Assembly: GCF_009765375.1 (NCBI RefSeq)
Contig: NZ_VTOK01000014.1
Coordinates: forward strand, 1-64,000
Direction of reading: 5' to 3'
Source of the DNA: Alteribacillus sp. YIM 98480
GTDB taxonomy: Bacteria; Bacillota; Bacilli; Bacillales; Marinococcaceae
Length of the DNA stretch: 64,000 bases
The position numbers and the translations under genes were made by a program. The notes beneath the pieces are model-generated. The model was not told the origin of the DNA and did not search any database. It saw only the letters and a program-made list of their open reading frames with translations. Every line of letters begins with the position of its first letter. Positions within the stretch are counted from its first letter, which is position 1. This document shows positions 1-9,908 of this stretch, one piece after another.

Positions 1-288
1 ATGAATGCAACGAAAAAGGAAAACTTGCCGCCGTTGTCTTTACCGAAAAAAGAGTATATGGAACGGGCTAAAGAACTGTGGGAAGAACTTGAACTACCAT
101 CAATCCGTCCGGAATGGCCTTGGCACGGTTTTTCAATGGGAGATTGGGATGAGTTCAATGACGAAATGGCTCAGCGTGCCGTGAAAGGCGACTACTTCAA
201 AACGGGAGAAGAGCAAATAAACGAACGAGTAGGCCCTGAATGGATCAACAAAGATACCAAATGGTTCTATAATAAAAATAAAAGATGA
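1..288 (+). CDS. Small protein resembling the C-terminal tail of UbiD-family decarboxylases (possibly 5'-partial)
   Basis: 95 codons are visible from the first base of the window. The true start may lie upstream, because no ribosome site can be seen. The residues PWHGFSMGDWDEF near positions 40-52, preceded by an amphipathic helix rich in E, W and L, resemble the short tail or small subunit that accompanies some UbiD-like decarboxylases; this is recalled family knowledge, not a search result. Two UbiD genes lie 4.5-7.8 kb downstream on the opposite strand and neither carries this tail. It could be a stand-alone subunit or the end of another decarboxylase gene. A long hairpin follows the stop. 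The function is not certain. Confidence 0.5.
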   Translation: MNATKKENLPPLSLPKKEYMERAKELWEELELPSIRPEWPWHGFSMGDWDEFNDEMAQRAVKGDYFKTGEEQINERVGPEWINKDTKWFYNKNKR

Positions 289-312
289 GATAGCAGTAAG
301 GAATAAAATGTA

Positions 313-371
313 TAAACGGCAGGGTGTTTTCCTCTTCATAACATTTTAAGAAGAGACACTCTGGCCGTTTA
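313..371 (+). terminator. Long stem-loop after the first gene
   Basis: TAAACGGC pairs with GGCCGTTTA, and the stem continues through AGGGTGTT / GACACTCT and CTCTTC / GAAGAG. Only a weak T-rich tail (TTTATCATT) follows, so this is a probable rather than clear terminator. Confidence 0.45.
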
Positions 372-1112
372 TCATTATGAATCTCCCCCAATTACTTACC
401 TACTCTACTAAATACATGAAAGTCTTTTATATTAAATGGCTTAGGGCAATTGCTTCTACCAGGGAAGTTGATCCCATAAAGGACCAAAAACCACTTCTCC
501 CCCCCCCCACTATCCTGTTCGTAATAAAAGTATTCGAAAATCCCTTTCCTTAATAAAACATTGCAGTCTCTTTATATGGACATTATCTGATAACTCAGAG
601 TGAATGACATCCTCTACCATTTAAGATAGAAAGAAGCTCCTATTTGATATATTGTTTAGAAGACTGTTATCGTAAAACAGTTTTACCCTATCTACAGAGC
701 ACAAATAAATGAATAAAATACAGTATTACTACAATCATATGAAAACGACCGACTTGTTTAAGTCGGCCGTATGAAGAGGGTAACATCAAACGAGAACAAT
801 ATTAGAATTTCTGATCTTTTCAGTAATGGAATTGCTTCACTTAGAATATGGATGAAGTTTGTTATGCATTTTGCAAATAGTAACATGAATGTCCAGCTAA
901 AAAACAAATACTACATAAAGGGCCTTCATATCTAGATTAGATCTAGATAGTAGATAATAGCATTTATTTAAATATTAGTCTTCTGTATAAATATTTAAAT
1001 ATTCTTAAAATTATGGTTTTTATTATTGACTCTACTCCTTGGTAATAATTGATTCGGCGCATTCGATCCTTTAGAAATATACAGAAACTCTAAAAGAGAT
1101 AAATAGACGCTT
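372..1112. other. AT-rich intergenic region without a supported gene
   Basis: Between the first gene and the convergent tctA gene there is no ORF with a ribosome site. A run of nine to ten C lies near 500-509. A short hairpin (CCGACTT loop AAGTCGG) sits near 750-767 without a T run. AT-rich near-palindromes (ATTTAAATATT and ATAAATATTTAAAT) lie around 965-1005 and may act as a weak end for the tct operon. Confidence 0.5.
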
Positions 1113-2612
1113 TTACATATTAAGACTCGAATCCACATTATTATCTTTTTTTCTGCTTCTTATTACTCCATAAAGAATCATTAAAACCACAAGCACAAAT
1201 AGAACGAGAGAAATTGGACGAGTAAAAAAAATACTATACGATCCACCTGATACAACAAGGGCTCTTTGAAAACCCGTTTCAATAATTGGTCCTAGAAGAA
1301 AGGCTAATACAAAACAAACTATGTTAAAATTTGTTTTGATAAAAATATAACCAATTACCCCAAAGGTTAGGCACACTATAACATCCATTAAACTATTTCT
1401 AATCGCAAACGAGCCAGCTGTTGCCAGAATTAGAATTCCCGAAAGAAGTATTTCATTTGGGAGAGTGACAATTTTAGATATAGGTCTAGCAAATAGTAAT
1501 CCCATTAGTAAAAATGCTATTTGAGCAAACAACATAGCAACAAAGAAAGTTCCTACCATACCAGCTTGCTCTGTAAACAATTTAGATCCAGGAGTAATAC
1601 CTACAATAATGAGACCACCTAGCAATACAGCTGTTGCTGCACTCCCTGGAATACCTAAGGCTAATGTAGGGATTAATGAGCCTCCAACTACCGCGTTGTT
1701 TGCAGCTTCAGGCGCTACTACAGCTCTATGTAAGCCTTTCCCAAAAGATTTTGCTTCCTTCTTAGCAGACCGTTTTTCCGTTATATATGCAAAAAAGGCA
1801 GCTGCATCTAATCCTAATGCAGGCACTGTACCGAACATAACACCTATTAAAGCCGAACGTATAAGCGTAATTCGATATTTTAAAGCAGATAATGCTCCTT
1901 TTAAAAAACCACCTGATACATGACCTGGTCCAGAAATCGTTCCTTTCATTTGCGCAAGTGTTAACACTTGTGTAATAGCAAAAAGTCCTACCATCAGTGG
2001 AATAAACTGTAACCCATCATAAAGGTAATCCCAACCAAAAGTGAACCTTTCTTCTCCTGTTACTAAATCAAATCCTACCATACTTAACATCAGTCCAAGG
2101 CCTGCACTAATCCAGCCTTTTAGAAAGTCATTATCTGCTGCTAACGAAACAACACTTAATCCTAGAAGTCCAAGCATACATTGTTCAGCAGCACCAAAGT
2201 GAACAGCAATATTAGCCAATAATGGAGAAAAAAAGCTTAATACTAATATACTAATAATACCTCCAATAGCCGAAGACATAGCTGATATTCCTAATGCAAT
2301 ACCTCCTTCTCCTTTACGGGTCATTGGATAACCATCAAAACTAGTAGCTGCATTTCCAGGGGTTCCAGGAGTATTTATAAGTATTGCAGATATCGACCCA
2401 CCATATACTGAACCACTAAATATTGAACCGAGCAAAATTAAAGATGTTTCTGGTGCCATCCCAAAAGTGAACGGTAATGTTAATGCAATCGCTAAAGCCG
2501 GTCCAACCCCCGGAAGTGCCCCCATTATAATGCCTATTAACGTGCCTATTAATACTGCTAACAAACTCTCAAAAGTAAATACATTCGAAAGCCCAGCTAC
2601 TAAAAAGTCCAC
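1113..2612 (-). CDS. tctA: Tripartite tricarboxylate transporter permease TctA
   Basis: A 499-residue, highly hydrophobic protein of the TctA family, the large membrane subunit of TTT-type secondary carriers that import carboxylates with a periplasmic-type binding protein. The N-terminal glycine/proline-rich GALPGVGPALAIALTLPFTF and the repeated GSIFSGSVYGGSISAILINTPG segment are typical of the family, and the length is normal. It starts at GTG, 7 nt after a strong GGAGGTG. It is the last gene of the minus-strand operon after tctC and tctB. The substrate cannot be read from the sequence; the UbiD and CoA-ligase neighbours suggest an aromatic or related carboxylate. Confidence 0.93.
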   Translation of the reverse strand: MDFLVAGLSNVFTFESLLAVLIGTLIGIIMGALPGVGPALAIALTLPFTFGMAPETSLILLGSIFSGSVYGGSISAILINTPGTPGNAATSFDGYPMTRKGEGGIALGISAMSSAIGGIISILVLSFFSPLLANIAVHFGAAEQCMLGLLGLSVVSLAADNDFLKGWISAGLGLMLSMVGFDLVTGEERFTFGWDYLYDGLQFIPLMVGLFAITQVLTLAQMKGTISGPGHVSGGFLKGALSALKYRITLIRSALIGVMFGTVPALGLDAAAFFAYITEKRSAKKEAKSFGKGLHRAVVAPEAANNAVVGGSLIPTLALGIPGSAATAVLLGGLIIVGITPGSKLFTEQAGMVGTFFVAMLFAQIAFLLMGLLFARPISKIVTLPNEILLSGILILATAGSFAIRNSLMDVIVCLTFGVIGYIFIKTNFNIVCFVLAFLLGPIIETGFQRALVVSGGSYSIFFTRPISLVLFVLVVLMILYGVIRSRKKDNNVDSSLNM

Positions 2613-2649
2613 GACTTTTCACCTCCATATCCAATTAAATTAATGACAT

Positions 2650-2805
2650 AAGAAAAGCGCAAGCGCCTTGCTCACGAACGACAAGTCCTGGAGGGGCGGC
2701 ATATGGAAAGCTGATCTTTGCTTTCCATTGACGAACAGAAGGAATCTCGAGCGAGGAGGCGCTGGAGCTAGACATGTAAAACGCCAAATATTTATAATTT
2801 CTTAC
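2650..2805. repeat. Dispersed non-coding repeat, family A, copy 1
   Basis: The element begins AAGAAAAGCGCAAGCGCC and ends GGAGCTAGACAT, AAAACGCCAAATATTTATAA, TTTCTTAC. The same ends recur at 12311, 30769 (3' part) and 35714. It sits between tctB and tctA, so it is transcribed within the operon. Its interior (GGCATATGGAAAGCTGATC) matches the copy at 30769 closely. The AAGAAA/TTTCTTA ends are inverted. Confidence 0.8.
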
Positions 2806-2821
2806 CTTTAAACAAAAAATA

Positions 2822-3268
2822 TTAACCTAATATTCCTTGTGGAAACGGGACATTTAAAATAACGTCGAACATTACAAATACTACAACCCATATAATGGAA
2901 CCCAAAACGATAATTGGTGTTTTCTCTCTTTTACCTAGCCATACAGGTAAACCGAAAATTAAAATTGCACTTGCTAATAAAAAACCTAATATTGAAACTA
3001 ATACTATATATACAGGCATGGCTATTAATACCTTTTCAAAACCAGGATGTAAAACTGTCTTAGACTTTTGCGTTTCACCTTTCTTCGTAGCCTTCATCTG
3101 TTTGACAATATCTACTAGTAATAATATGCTTAAAGTTCCACCTACCAATTGAGGCAACAATCTAGCTTCACTATTGTATTGAGTTGTCATGAAAACCATA
3201 CTAACGACGCTAATAAATAAAATAATAGAAAACATCAATGGGCTATTTTTAGGAATAGATATATGCAC
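2822..3268 (-). CDS. tctB: Tripartite tricarboxylate transporter TctB family protein
   Basis: A 148-residue protein with four predicted membrane spans, the small membrane subunit of a TTT carrier; TctB is poorly conserved but of this size and hydrophobicity. I choose the GTG at 3268, because AGGGGAG lies 8 nt before it; the GTG three codons earlier overlaps that ribosome site. It ends with NVPFPQGILG. It lies between tctC and tctA, with a 209-nt gap to tctA that holds a dispersed repeat. The assignment rests on topology and position as much as on motifs. Confidence 0.85.
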   Translation of the reverse strand: MHISIPKNSPLMFSIILFISVVSMVFMTTQYNSEARLLPQLVGGTLSILLLVDIVKQMKATKKGETQKSKTVLHPGFEKVLIAMPVYIVLVSILGFLLASAILIFGLPVWLGKREKTPIIVLGSIIWVVVFVMFDVILNVPFPQGILG

Positions 3269-3350
3269 ACCTAACACTCCCCTCTTATAAATTCAGTTAA
3301 TCCTTGGTTTAACCCAAGGACTAACTAATTTTATTACTTTAAAATTATGA

Positions 3351-4367
3351 CTAATTTAATAACTCTGAAAATTCTTCTACAGTGTCGTATAACCGTTGCG
3401 TTTCATCCGCAAATTCAGATGATCCCATTTTCTCTATTCCAAAATCTGCGTTCTCTGCCCATTCAATAAACTCAGGTTCGTTAACTGCCTTTTCAAAGGC
3501 TTCTTCTAGAATTTCAACCCGTTCTTCTGGAACACCAGGTGGTCCAAAAGCTCCTCCTAACGATGGAACGATAGCTCCTTCATAACCAAGTTCTTCAAGG
3601 GTAGGTGTATCAGGTAAAATAGACAATCTTTCAGAAGACAAGCTTGCTAATATTTTTAGTCCATCTTGGTTCAATGCATTAGCCCCTGGTGTTACTACCG
3701 CATCTGTCTCTCCTCCTAATACTCCTTTTGCAGCTTCAGCGCCACTATCATAAGGTACATAAGTGTGCTCAATTCCTCCTGTTTCCTGGACAACTAGAGA
3801 AGACAAGTGTCCTGCAGACCCATTCCCAGCTCCACCAATAGCAATATCGTTTTCTTTTGATTCATTTAATAAATCTTCATAAGATTCATATGGTGCGTCC
3901 TCATGAACAGCTACAACAAAGGCATCATCTCCATGCCAGTTATAAATAGGTGTCATCTCTAGTGTATTGAAGTTTCCATCTTCCACAATTTCTCCCATTT
4001 GTATAGAAGGAGAAAGAGTGACTAAAAGTGTGTATCCATCTGGATCTTCCTTAAATACTTCTTGTCTAGCAATGTTTCCTCCAGCCCCCTCACGATTTTC
4101 CACAACTACTGAAACACCCAGATGCTCTTGTAAGTAAGGTTGAATAGATCTTGCAACGTTATCCACAGATCCTCCAGCACTATGAGTAACGACTAATGTG
4201 ACATCTTTTTCCGGAAAACTCTCGGTATCTGCATCACTTTCAACTTCATTATCCTCCGGTCCATCTGCTTCAGAATTTTCTGCTTGGTCATTACCACAAG
4301 CAGTTGTAAACGCTACCATAAAAAGGATCAACATTAAAAAGAAAAGTAATCTGGTTTTTGATTTCAT
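3351..4367 (-). CDS. tctC: Tripartite tricarboxylate transporter solute-binding lipoprotein TctC
   Basis: A 338-residue extracytoplasmic receptor of the TctC/Bug family. It has a lipoprotein signal peptide: a charged start, a hydrophobic run and the lipobox TTAC with Cys24. An acidic D/E-rich linker follows, then the mature domain with VVTHSAGGSVDNVARSI, the first ligand-binding loop of the family, and a later YVPYDSGAEA loop. The start follows GGGGGAGCCG. It lies 386 nt downstream of the second ubiD and is the first of the three transporter genes. The acidic linker is common in salt-adapted Bacillaceae. The ligand is unknown. Confidence 0.93.
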   Translation of the reverse strand: MKSKTRLLFFLMLILFMVAFTTACGNDQAENSEADGPEDNEVESDADTESFPEKDVTLVVTHSAGGSVDNVARSIQPYLQEHLGVSVVVENREGAGGNIARQEVFKEDPDGYTLLVTLSPSIQMGEIVEDGNFNTLEMTPIYNWHGDDAFVVAVHEDAPYESYEDLLNESKENDIAIGGAGNGSAGHLSSLVVQETGGIEHTYVPYDSGAEAAKGVLGGETDAVVTPGANALNQDGLKILASLSSERLSILPDTPTLEELGYEGAIVPSLGGAFGPPGVPEERVEILEEAFEKAVNEPEFIEWAENADFGIEKMGSSEFADETQRLYDTVEEFSELLN

Positions 4368-4442
4368 CGGCTCCCCCTCATTTTTTAAGGCTGTTTTTTA
4401 AAAGATTGTTGCTTATGATAAGATGATTGATCAAATCCGTTA

Positions 4443-4600
4443 GAAGCGGACGCTTTCCACAGACACACTTCAGCATCCTTTTACTAAAACTTCTGCTCTC
4501 TGCGGGATTTTCAGATGCTGCTTTAAGGAACTGGACGTTCTAATATCTGCGTTAGTCACAGAACGTCTGCGGTTTTATTAGAAGTTTCTTTTTCTTAGCC
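4443..4600. repeat. Degenerate dispersed repeat (family B 5' part plus a family A-like unit)
   Basis: AGCGGACGCTTTCC, TTCAGC and TGCGGGATTTTCAG match the better-preserved family B element at 9909-10141. The following GGACGTTC, GTCACAGAACG and GCGGTTTTATTAGAAGTTTC resemble units inside the family A copy at 35714. It lies in the gap between ubiD and tctC and appears to be decayed. Confidence 0.5.
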
Positions 4601-4753
4601 GCCGACCACTGAGTTCATCGTCCTTAGGTTCTTCGATGTAGCAATAAAAACAACAATCTATACGAAAAGAACGATTTCTAAAATTCCCCTTTATGTTTGG
4701 TTACTAGTTTGATTAGGTAGAATGCTGGAATATCAACCCATTTGAATAAAACT

Positions 4754-6133
4754 TTATTTATTGTCAAGTTCAGGGAAATCATAGTCTTTCCAACCTTCAA
4801 CATCTGCAACCTCAGCAAAATCTTCTCCAAACGCTCTTGTGGCATCTATACCCATCGCTGACATTTTTCTATTTTGTAATTCCTCTTTCTCTCCTACTGC
4901 AGGATCAAGCGGTCCCGCAGGGAGATCATCGATGATGACCACGTCGCGATGTGGTAAAACTCTAAAACTAAGAGCCCATTCTACATCTGTTGAATTATTT
5001 ATATCAATATCAGGGTCAACTACAATAATATACTTTGGTCTGATATTACTTGCCATAGCTGAAAGAATAGCGTGACGAGCTTCGCCTGCATACCTCGGCT
5101 TCATTGCTATTACAACGTAAAACGACACACCGCCTGAAGGAGGAATAGATATCTTTTCAATTGTAGGAAATCTCTCTTTCATCATTTGAAAGAATGTTGC
5201 CTCAAATGGTATTTGCTTTAATATGTGATTTTCCGTTGTAGGCTTGCCAGTAAGAAGGCCTTGCACATAAGCATCTTTACGGTGTGTAATTGCTGAAATG
5301 AACGCAACTGGTTTTTCTGATGCCGGTGTGTAATAACCGGTATACTCACCAAGTGGTCCTTCCATAACAGTTTCATTAAAGTCAATCTTTAATTCAATTA
5401 CCATTTCAGCCGTGGCAGGTACTTCAACATCAATTGTTTTACATTTAACCAATTCTACTGGTTCTCCTCGGAGCCCCCCTGCAACAGAAAAATCGTTCGT
5501 TGTATCCGAAACTTGAGCCTGACAAGTATATGCTAATATTGGATCTGTTCCAATAACTATGGCAGCTTCATACTGATTAAAGCCCATTTCTCTTGCTTTG
5601 TTTAAATTTTTACCGAATCGATGAAAAGGTTGTGCTAAAAATGATAAAGTATCCTTTCCCATCACCTGAAAGCGATAATGCCCCATATCAGGCACTCCGG
5701 TTTCTGGGTCTTTACTCACTACAATACCTGGTGTAATGAACGGCCCCCCGTCCTTTTCACTATAGGTTGGCACAGGTATTTCATTCATATTAATATCATC
5801 TTTTAGTATAACTTCCTCATGAACGGGAGCTTTATTACTTTCAAGGTTTAAAGGCTCAATTGGATTATTAAGGCCATTTAATACTTTATCAAATATCTCC
5901 TCTTCCGTACTTTCAAAGGCTAATAATGCTTTCTTTCTAGTAGAGTACAATCCAGCTATTAAAGGGAATTTTGTTCCGTTTTGATTAAAGATTATTGCTG
6001 GACCTTCTTTTGCATATGATTTTTTTAACGCCTTACTAACTTCTAAATACAAATTTACTGGTCGGTCGACCTCTAATAACTCATTATTCTCTTGTAATGT
6101 TTTCAAGAATTCTCTCATGTCACGGTAAGCCAA
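4754..6133 (-). CDS. UbiD-family (prenylated-FMN) decarboxylase
   Basis: A 459-residue protein of the UbiD family, which performs reversible decarboxylation of aromatic or alpha,beta-unsaturated acids with prenylated FMN. Expected catalytic residues are present: Arg154 in GHYRFQV, and Glu258 and Glu263 in EGPLGEYTGYY, spaced five apart as E277/E282 are in fungal Fdc1. The N-terminus MAYRDMREFLKTL is canonical and fixes a TTG start at 6133. It is 85 nt downstream of a second, longer UbiD paralogue and upstream of tctC. No UbiX-type prenyl-FMN synthase gene is in the window. The substrate is unknown. Confidence 0.92.
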   Translation of the reverse strand: MAYRDMREFLKTLQENNELLEVDRPVNLYLEVSKALKKSYAKEGPAIIFNQNGTKFPLIAGLYSTRKKALLAFESTEEEIFDKVLNGLNNPIEPLNLESNKAPVHEEVILKDDINMNEIPVPTYSEKDGGPFITPGIVVSKDPETGVPDMGHYRFQVMGKDTLSFLAQPFHRFGKNLNKAREMGFNQYEAAIVIGTDPILAYTCQAQVSDTTNDFSVAGGLRGEPVELVKCKTIDVEVPATAEMVIELKIDFNETVMEGPLGEYTGYYTPASEKPVAFISAITHRKDAYVQGLLTGKPTTENHILKQIPFEATFFQMMKERFPTIEKISIPPSGGVSFYVVIAMKPRYAGEARHAILSAMASNIRPKYIIVVDPDIDINNSTDVEWALSFRVLPHRDVVIIDDLPAGPLDPAVGEKEELQNRKMSAMGIDATRAFGEDFAEVADVEGWKDYDFPELDNK

Positions 6134-6218
6134 AATAAATCCCGCCTTATTCTTTTTATTTGCCTAATCAATAAAAATGTGTGAATTACATATTCTCCCT
6201 TAAAACTTTTATTTGTTT

Positions 6219-7814
6219 TTACCATCCTGTTTGGGAAAGCATTTTAATCCAGCCCTCTTGTTCGGAATCTACCTTTTTAATAACTTCATCGGAAAACCAA
6301 TGACTCATATCAACTCGGTGTATAGGATATTTTGGACGTTCATAGTGTTCTGACATTCCATATGGCACGGTTGCATCAATTGCCATTCCACCTTCAAAAC
6401 GTGTAGTAGAACCTTTATGTTCTTTAGCTCCTGCAATCAATCCTTCACTCGGTTGAAAGGCTTGTCCTGCTGCCCCTGGGAGTGGATTAAGCATGTCAGA
6501 TTGAGGACTAACTCTCGTAGTTAGAGCCCACATCAAATCATCCATACTGTAAATGTTTATATCTGTATCCACTGCAATGGCCATTCTCATACCCCGGGAT
6601 GTACCAAGTGCTGAAACCAATATATTTCTCTGGTAACCTTCATCTACAGCGTTTCGTTTGTTGACTTGATAAACTGCTCCGCCCCAATCCGTCATACTAA
6701 AAGGTATATGAACATCTTCAGTAAAACCTGGCATGATACGATCTGCTAGTTCATACAATGCCCCTTCACGAGTAGTAGTTTGGATCGTATTTTCTTCTGC
6801 ACCATGTACAATCATCGGTTGAATGATTGGACGAGATTCTAAACGACGATGGGTAACAGCTGTAACATGAAATGTGGGAGCTCGATATGCCTTACCCATG
6901 TACCCTGCCCATTCAGGATGAAATGGATGTTCTCCTTGTTGTTTTGTTTTCTCAGCCATTTCAGTCTCAAAGCGTCTATCTGTTGGGTCAAGGTACCCTT
7001 CAATAACATATTCTGCACCTGCAATTGAATAAGCTCCATCAACAGTAGCTGCTGGAACAAGTTCAATCGGAGAACCTTGAATAGCTCCAGCAATCCCCAA
7101 TTCGTCACACCCATATGGCAACATAACATAGTCAAACCCTCCACCAGCAGCAATCGTAGCAGCAGGCGGGATTCCAAAGTTCATTGTTATAGGAATACGT
7201 TCCTTTTTATAAAATTTATTCATGGACATCCAAATGTGGCTGCCTGGCGCGACTTGAAACGTTGCGACATCATCCCAACGAAAATTCATTCGGTTATAAC
7301 CGACATGGGTTCCCCCATCAAAAAATCTTCCACTCAGCACACTTACACCGCTTCCGATCGTCGGTTCTTCTTCCTTTTCTGTATGACGAATCGGTACAAT
7401 TAAATCATTCACATTTAAATCTTTTCCTGTCTTAACAACTTCTTGTACGGGAGCATTTTCACGATCCACTATGACCGGCTTAAGCGGGCTTCGTACTGCT
7501 TGAGCAAGTTTTTTTGTTCGATCTTTGGCATCTTTAAAGCCAAATAACTCATCAACTCGTTCCCTTTTTGCAAACAAATTCATCACAAAACGGGCATGAT
7601 CATAACCTTTAACATGATTAAATAGAGTTGTTGGACCACCATCCATCCTTTTTTGTAATGCTGCAAACTCTAGATCCGGATCAACAGGTTGATCTGTTTC
7701 AACCAATTCTCCTTGCTTTTTCAAATCTTCAATTGTTGTACGCAAGCTGTATACATTAATGGCATTAGGTTTTACTACCTTGTCTGCCATCTTTTCTTTC
7801 ATTTTATTTTCCAT
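6219..7814 (-). CDS. UbiD-family decarboxylase, long divergent form
   Basis: A 531-residue UbiD-family protein, about 70 residues longer than its neighbour. Family signs are the VETDQPVDPDLEFAAL N-terminus, VGYNRMNFRW (about 171-180) and GYMGKAYRAP before a FHVTAVTHRR segment. The catalytic loop reads EHPFHPEWAGYMG (about 295-307) in place of the usual EGPxGExTGYY, so the two acidic residues are six apart and the leading EGP is lost. It starts at ATG after GGGAGG. It is cotranscribed with the CoA ligase (34-nt gap) and the second UbiD. It could be a second enzyme with a different substrate or half of a hetero-oligomer. Confidence 0.88.
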   Translation of the reverse strand: MENKMKEKMADKVVKPNAINVYSLRTTIEDLKKQGELVETDQPVDPDLEFAALQKRMDGGPTTLFNHVKGYDHARFVMNLFAKRERVDELFGFKDAKDRTKKLAQAVRSPLKPVIVDRENAPVQEVVKTGKDLNVNDLIVPIRHTEKEEEPTIGSGVSVLSGRFFDGGTHVGYNRMNFRWDDVATFQVAPGSHIWMSMNKFYKKERIPITMNFGIPPAATIAAGGGFDYVMLPYGCDELGIAGAIQGSPIELVPAATVDGAYSIAGAEYVIEGYLDPTDRRFETEMAEKTKQQGEHPFHPEWAGYMGKAYRAPTFHVTAVTHRRLESRPIIQPMIVHGAEENTIQTTTREGALYELADRIMPGFTEDVHIPFSMTDWGGAVYQVNKRNAVDEGYQRNILVSALGTSRGMRMAIAVDTDINIYSMDDLMWALTTRVSPQSDMLNPLPGAAGQAFQPSEGLIAGAKEHKGSTTRFEGGMAIDATVPYGMSEHYERPKYPIHRVDMSHWFSDEVIKKVDSEQEGWIKMLSQTGW

Positions 7815-7848
7815 TTTAATGCCTCCCTACATGTTCACAGTCTTACAA

Positions 7849-9414
7849 TTAATTTTCTTGTACAACTTGTGCTAAATTTTTATACTCTTCAGTTAATTTT
7901 TTACGAGGAACGGAACCAGTAGGTGTTTTTGGCAAAGAATCTCTAAAAAAGATCCGCTTTGGTACCTCATAACGAGCCAACCTACCTGTCGTTTTACAAT
8001 ATTGGATCACTTCTTCTTCATTTAGAGTAGAAATCTGTTTGGTTACAACTGCCAAGCAAACCTCTTGCCCCCAACGCTCATGAGGAAGGGCGAACACGGC
8101 TGCTTCAAGAACATCTTCGTGTTTTAACACTGCGTTTTCAATGGCTCGTGGGCTTACATTTTCTCCTCCACTAATTATAATCTCATCTTTTCTTCTAACG
8201 TGATATACGTGTCTGTCTTCCTCAATCCTAATAATATCTCCCGTTCGATACCATCCATCATCCGTAAACGAATTTTTAGTTAATTCAGGCAAATTCCAAT
8301 ATCCTTTAAATAAAGAGTCACCTTTTAACTGAAGCTCACCTTCTCCAGTCTCCTTAACTTCACCGGTTTCAAGATCTATTAGACGAAAATTAATTTGGTT
8401 ATACAATGGTTTACCACAAGAACCATCAATTCGATACGGTAATTCTTCACGTGGATTATATCTCCCTGGCTTTCCTACCGGATAAACAAATATAATTCCA
8501 GCTTCTGTCATCCCTAAACGTTCAGTGAATTGGAAATCATACCTATTAATAATTTTATTAAAGGCTGTTTCATTCATCGGGGCTCCGCCACCGCATACGA
8601 ATTTTAACGAACTTAAATCCCATTTTTCAGGGTGTTCATAATTAGCTATATCTACCATCATTGAACCAGCTACATAAACGGCATCTGGTTTATACTTGTG
8701 GACATGTTCAAAAAATTTATCAACATGCCACTTAATTGATATAACAGTTCCACCACTTGCTAAAACTGGTAATGAGGAAGATTCTAATCCTGAAGTGTGG
8801 TAAACAGGACCCGCACAGAGCCATTTACTATGAGGACCCAACTTCCATACATGTGCTAAGTTATCTATATGAACACTCATATTACGATGACTCTTAATTA
8901 CACCTTTAGGACGGCCTGTTGTCCCACTTGTATACGTAATATTAAACATGTCATCATCATTTTTTGGAAGCGAGGAAAAGGTTTCTTCATTTGCAGCTAA
9001 AATCTCATTAAGAGTAATATCCGCATAAGGTGATTCTCCCACCGTAATAATATACTTTATAGAGGTATCTTTTGCAGCAGAAGCAACTAATTCTGCATTC
9101 TCACTATGGACGAGAATTGCTTCCGATCCTGAGTCTTTTAATACATATTCAATAATATCCTCAGCAAACATGTAGTTAACGGGAACACCAGATGCCCCTG
9201 CTTTCAATGTGCCAAATTGTGCAATATAAAATTCATAACAGTTTGGGACATACATAGCAATCCTTTTAAGGTTATTGTTATACACCCAATTTGCAAATGA
9301 ACTTGCCTGCCTATTTAATTGATCATATGTTTTAGACTGGCCATTGTAAATAATGGCAATTTCGTGTCCCCGATTATGAACTTGTCTCTCAAACTCGTAG
9401 ATCCAATTTGCCAT
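7849..9414 (-). CDS. Acyl/aryl-CoA ligase (class I adenylate-forming)
   Basis: A 521-residue AMP-binding enzyme. It has the ATP-binding loop YTSGTTGRPKG at about 161-171, the ERLGMTEAG motif, WYRTGDI, the hinge RRKDEIIISGGENVSPRAIE, and the C-terminal catalytic lysine region PKTPTGSVPRKKL. It should activate a carboxylic acid to its CoA thioester via an acyl-adenylate. The start follows AGAAGGAG. It is the first gene of the operon and precedes two UbiD genes and the TTT transporter, which suggests that the imported acid, or its product, is activated. The acid cannot be told from the sequence: benzoate-like, cinnamate-like and carnitine-like ligases share these motifs. Confidence 0.9.
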   Translation of the reverse strand: MANWIYEFERQVHNRGHEIAIIYNGQSKTYDQLNRQASSFANWVYNNNLKRIAMYVPNCYEFYIAQFGTLKAGASGVPVNYMFAEDIIEYVLKDSGSEAILVHSENAELVASAAKDTSIKYIITVGESPYADITLNEILAANEETFSSLPKNDDDMFNITYTSGTTGRPKGVIKSHRNMSVHIDNLAHVWKLGPHSKWLCAGPVYHTSGLESSSLPVLASGGTVISIKWHVDKFFEHVHKYKPDAVYVAGSMMVDIANYEHPEKWDLSSLKFVCGGGAPMNETAFNKIINRYDFQFTERLGMTEAGIIFVYPVGKPGRYNPREELPYRIDGSCGKPLYNQINFRLIDLETGEVKETGEGELQLKGDSLFKGYWNLPELTKNSFTDDGWYRTGDIIRIEEDRHVYHVRRKDEIIISGGENVSPRAIENAVLKHEDVLEAAVFALPHERWGQEVCLAVVTKQISTLNEEEVIQYCKTTGRLARYEVPKRIFFRDSLPKTPTGSVPRKKLTEEYKNLAQVVQEN

Positions 9415-9908
9415 TTAAATTCTCCTTCTCACTTTAATGAATGTACTCTCGTTAAGTAAAAATTTCTAATTTTTAGTGGAATTCATTTATGCCCTAGATA
9501 ATTTTCCTTACTATCCACTAAATATGATTTTTATAGTTATGAATTATTAATAGTTCTTTATTACCCTTCCATATTTAGACACCTCCACGTATAATAATTA
9601 AATTTATATATACTTATCCTTTTACCACCCCCATTTAATAACAGTGTTTAGAGACAAGAAAAAATATTAATTGTAGTCCGGAAATCCATTCTGTAATTTC
9701 ATAAATTTTCGGCAAATTATAAAAATAATTTATTTTCAGTTTATTTTTAGTGGTTTTTCCCATTTTAAATAACAAGAGGGAAAAACCTTAATTAACTTTG
9801 TTCATATTAAGGAAAAATTGCTATGAAATATTCTTAGGTGGAGATCGTGTATATGGAATGATCGTTAAGGATTGATATATTTTTATTAAGATCTGGAATT
9901 AATATAAA
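9415..9908. other. AT-rich leader region upstream of the ligase-ubiD-tct operon
   Basis: No gene is supported here. The stretch is very AT-rich and must contain the promoter of the minus-strand operon, but no single -35/-10 pair stands out. No clear GntR operator palindrome was seen immediately upstream of the ligase gene. Confidence 0.4.

Noticed and set aside
771-935. Plus-strand 54-codon ORF in the first gap
   Set aside because: No ribosome site, no recognisable family, and AT-rich composition; likely chance.
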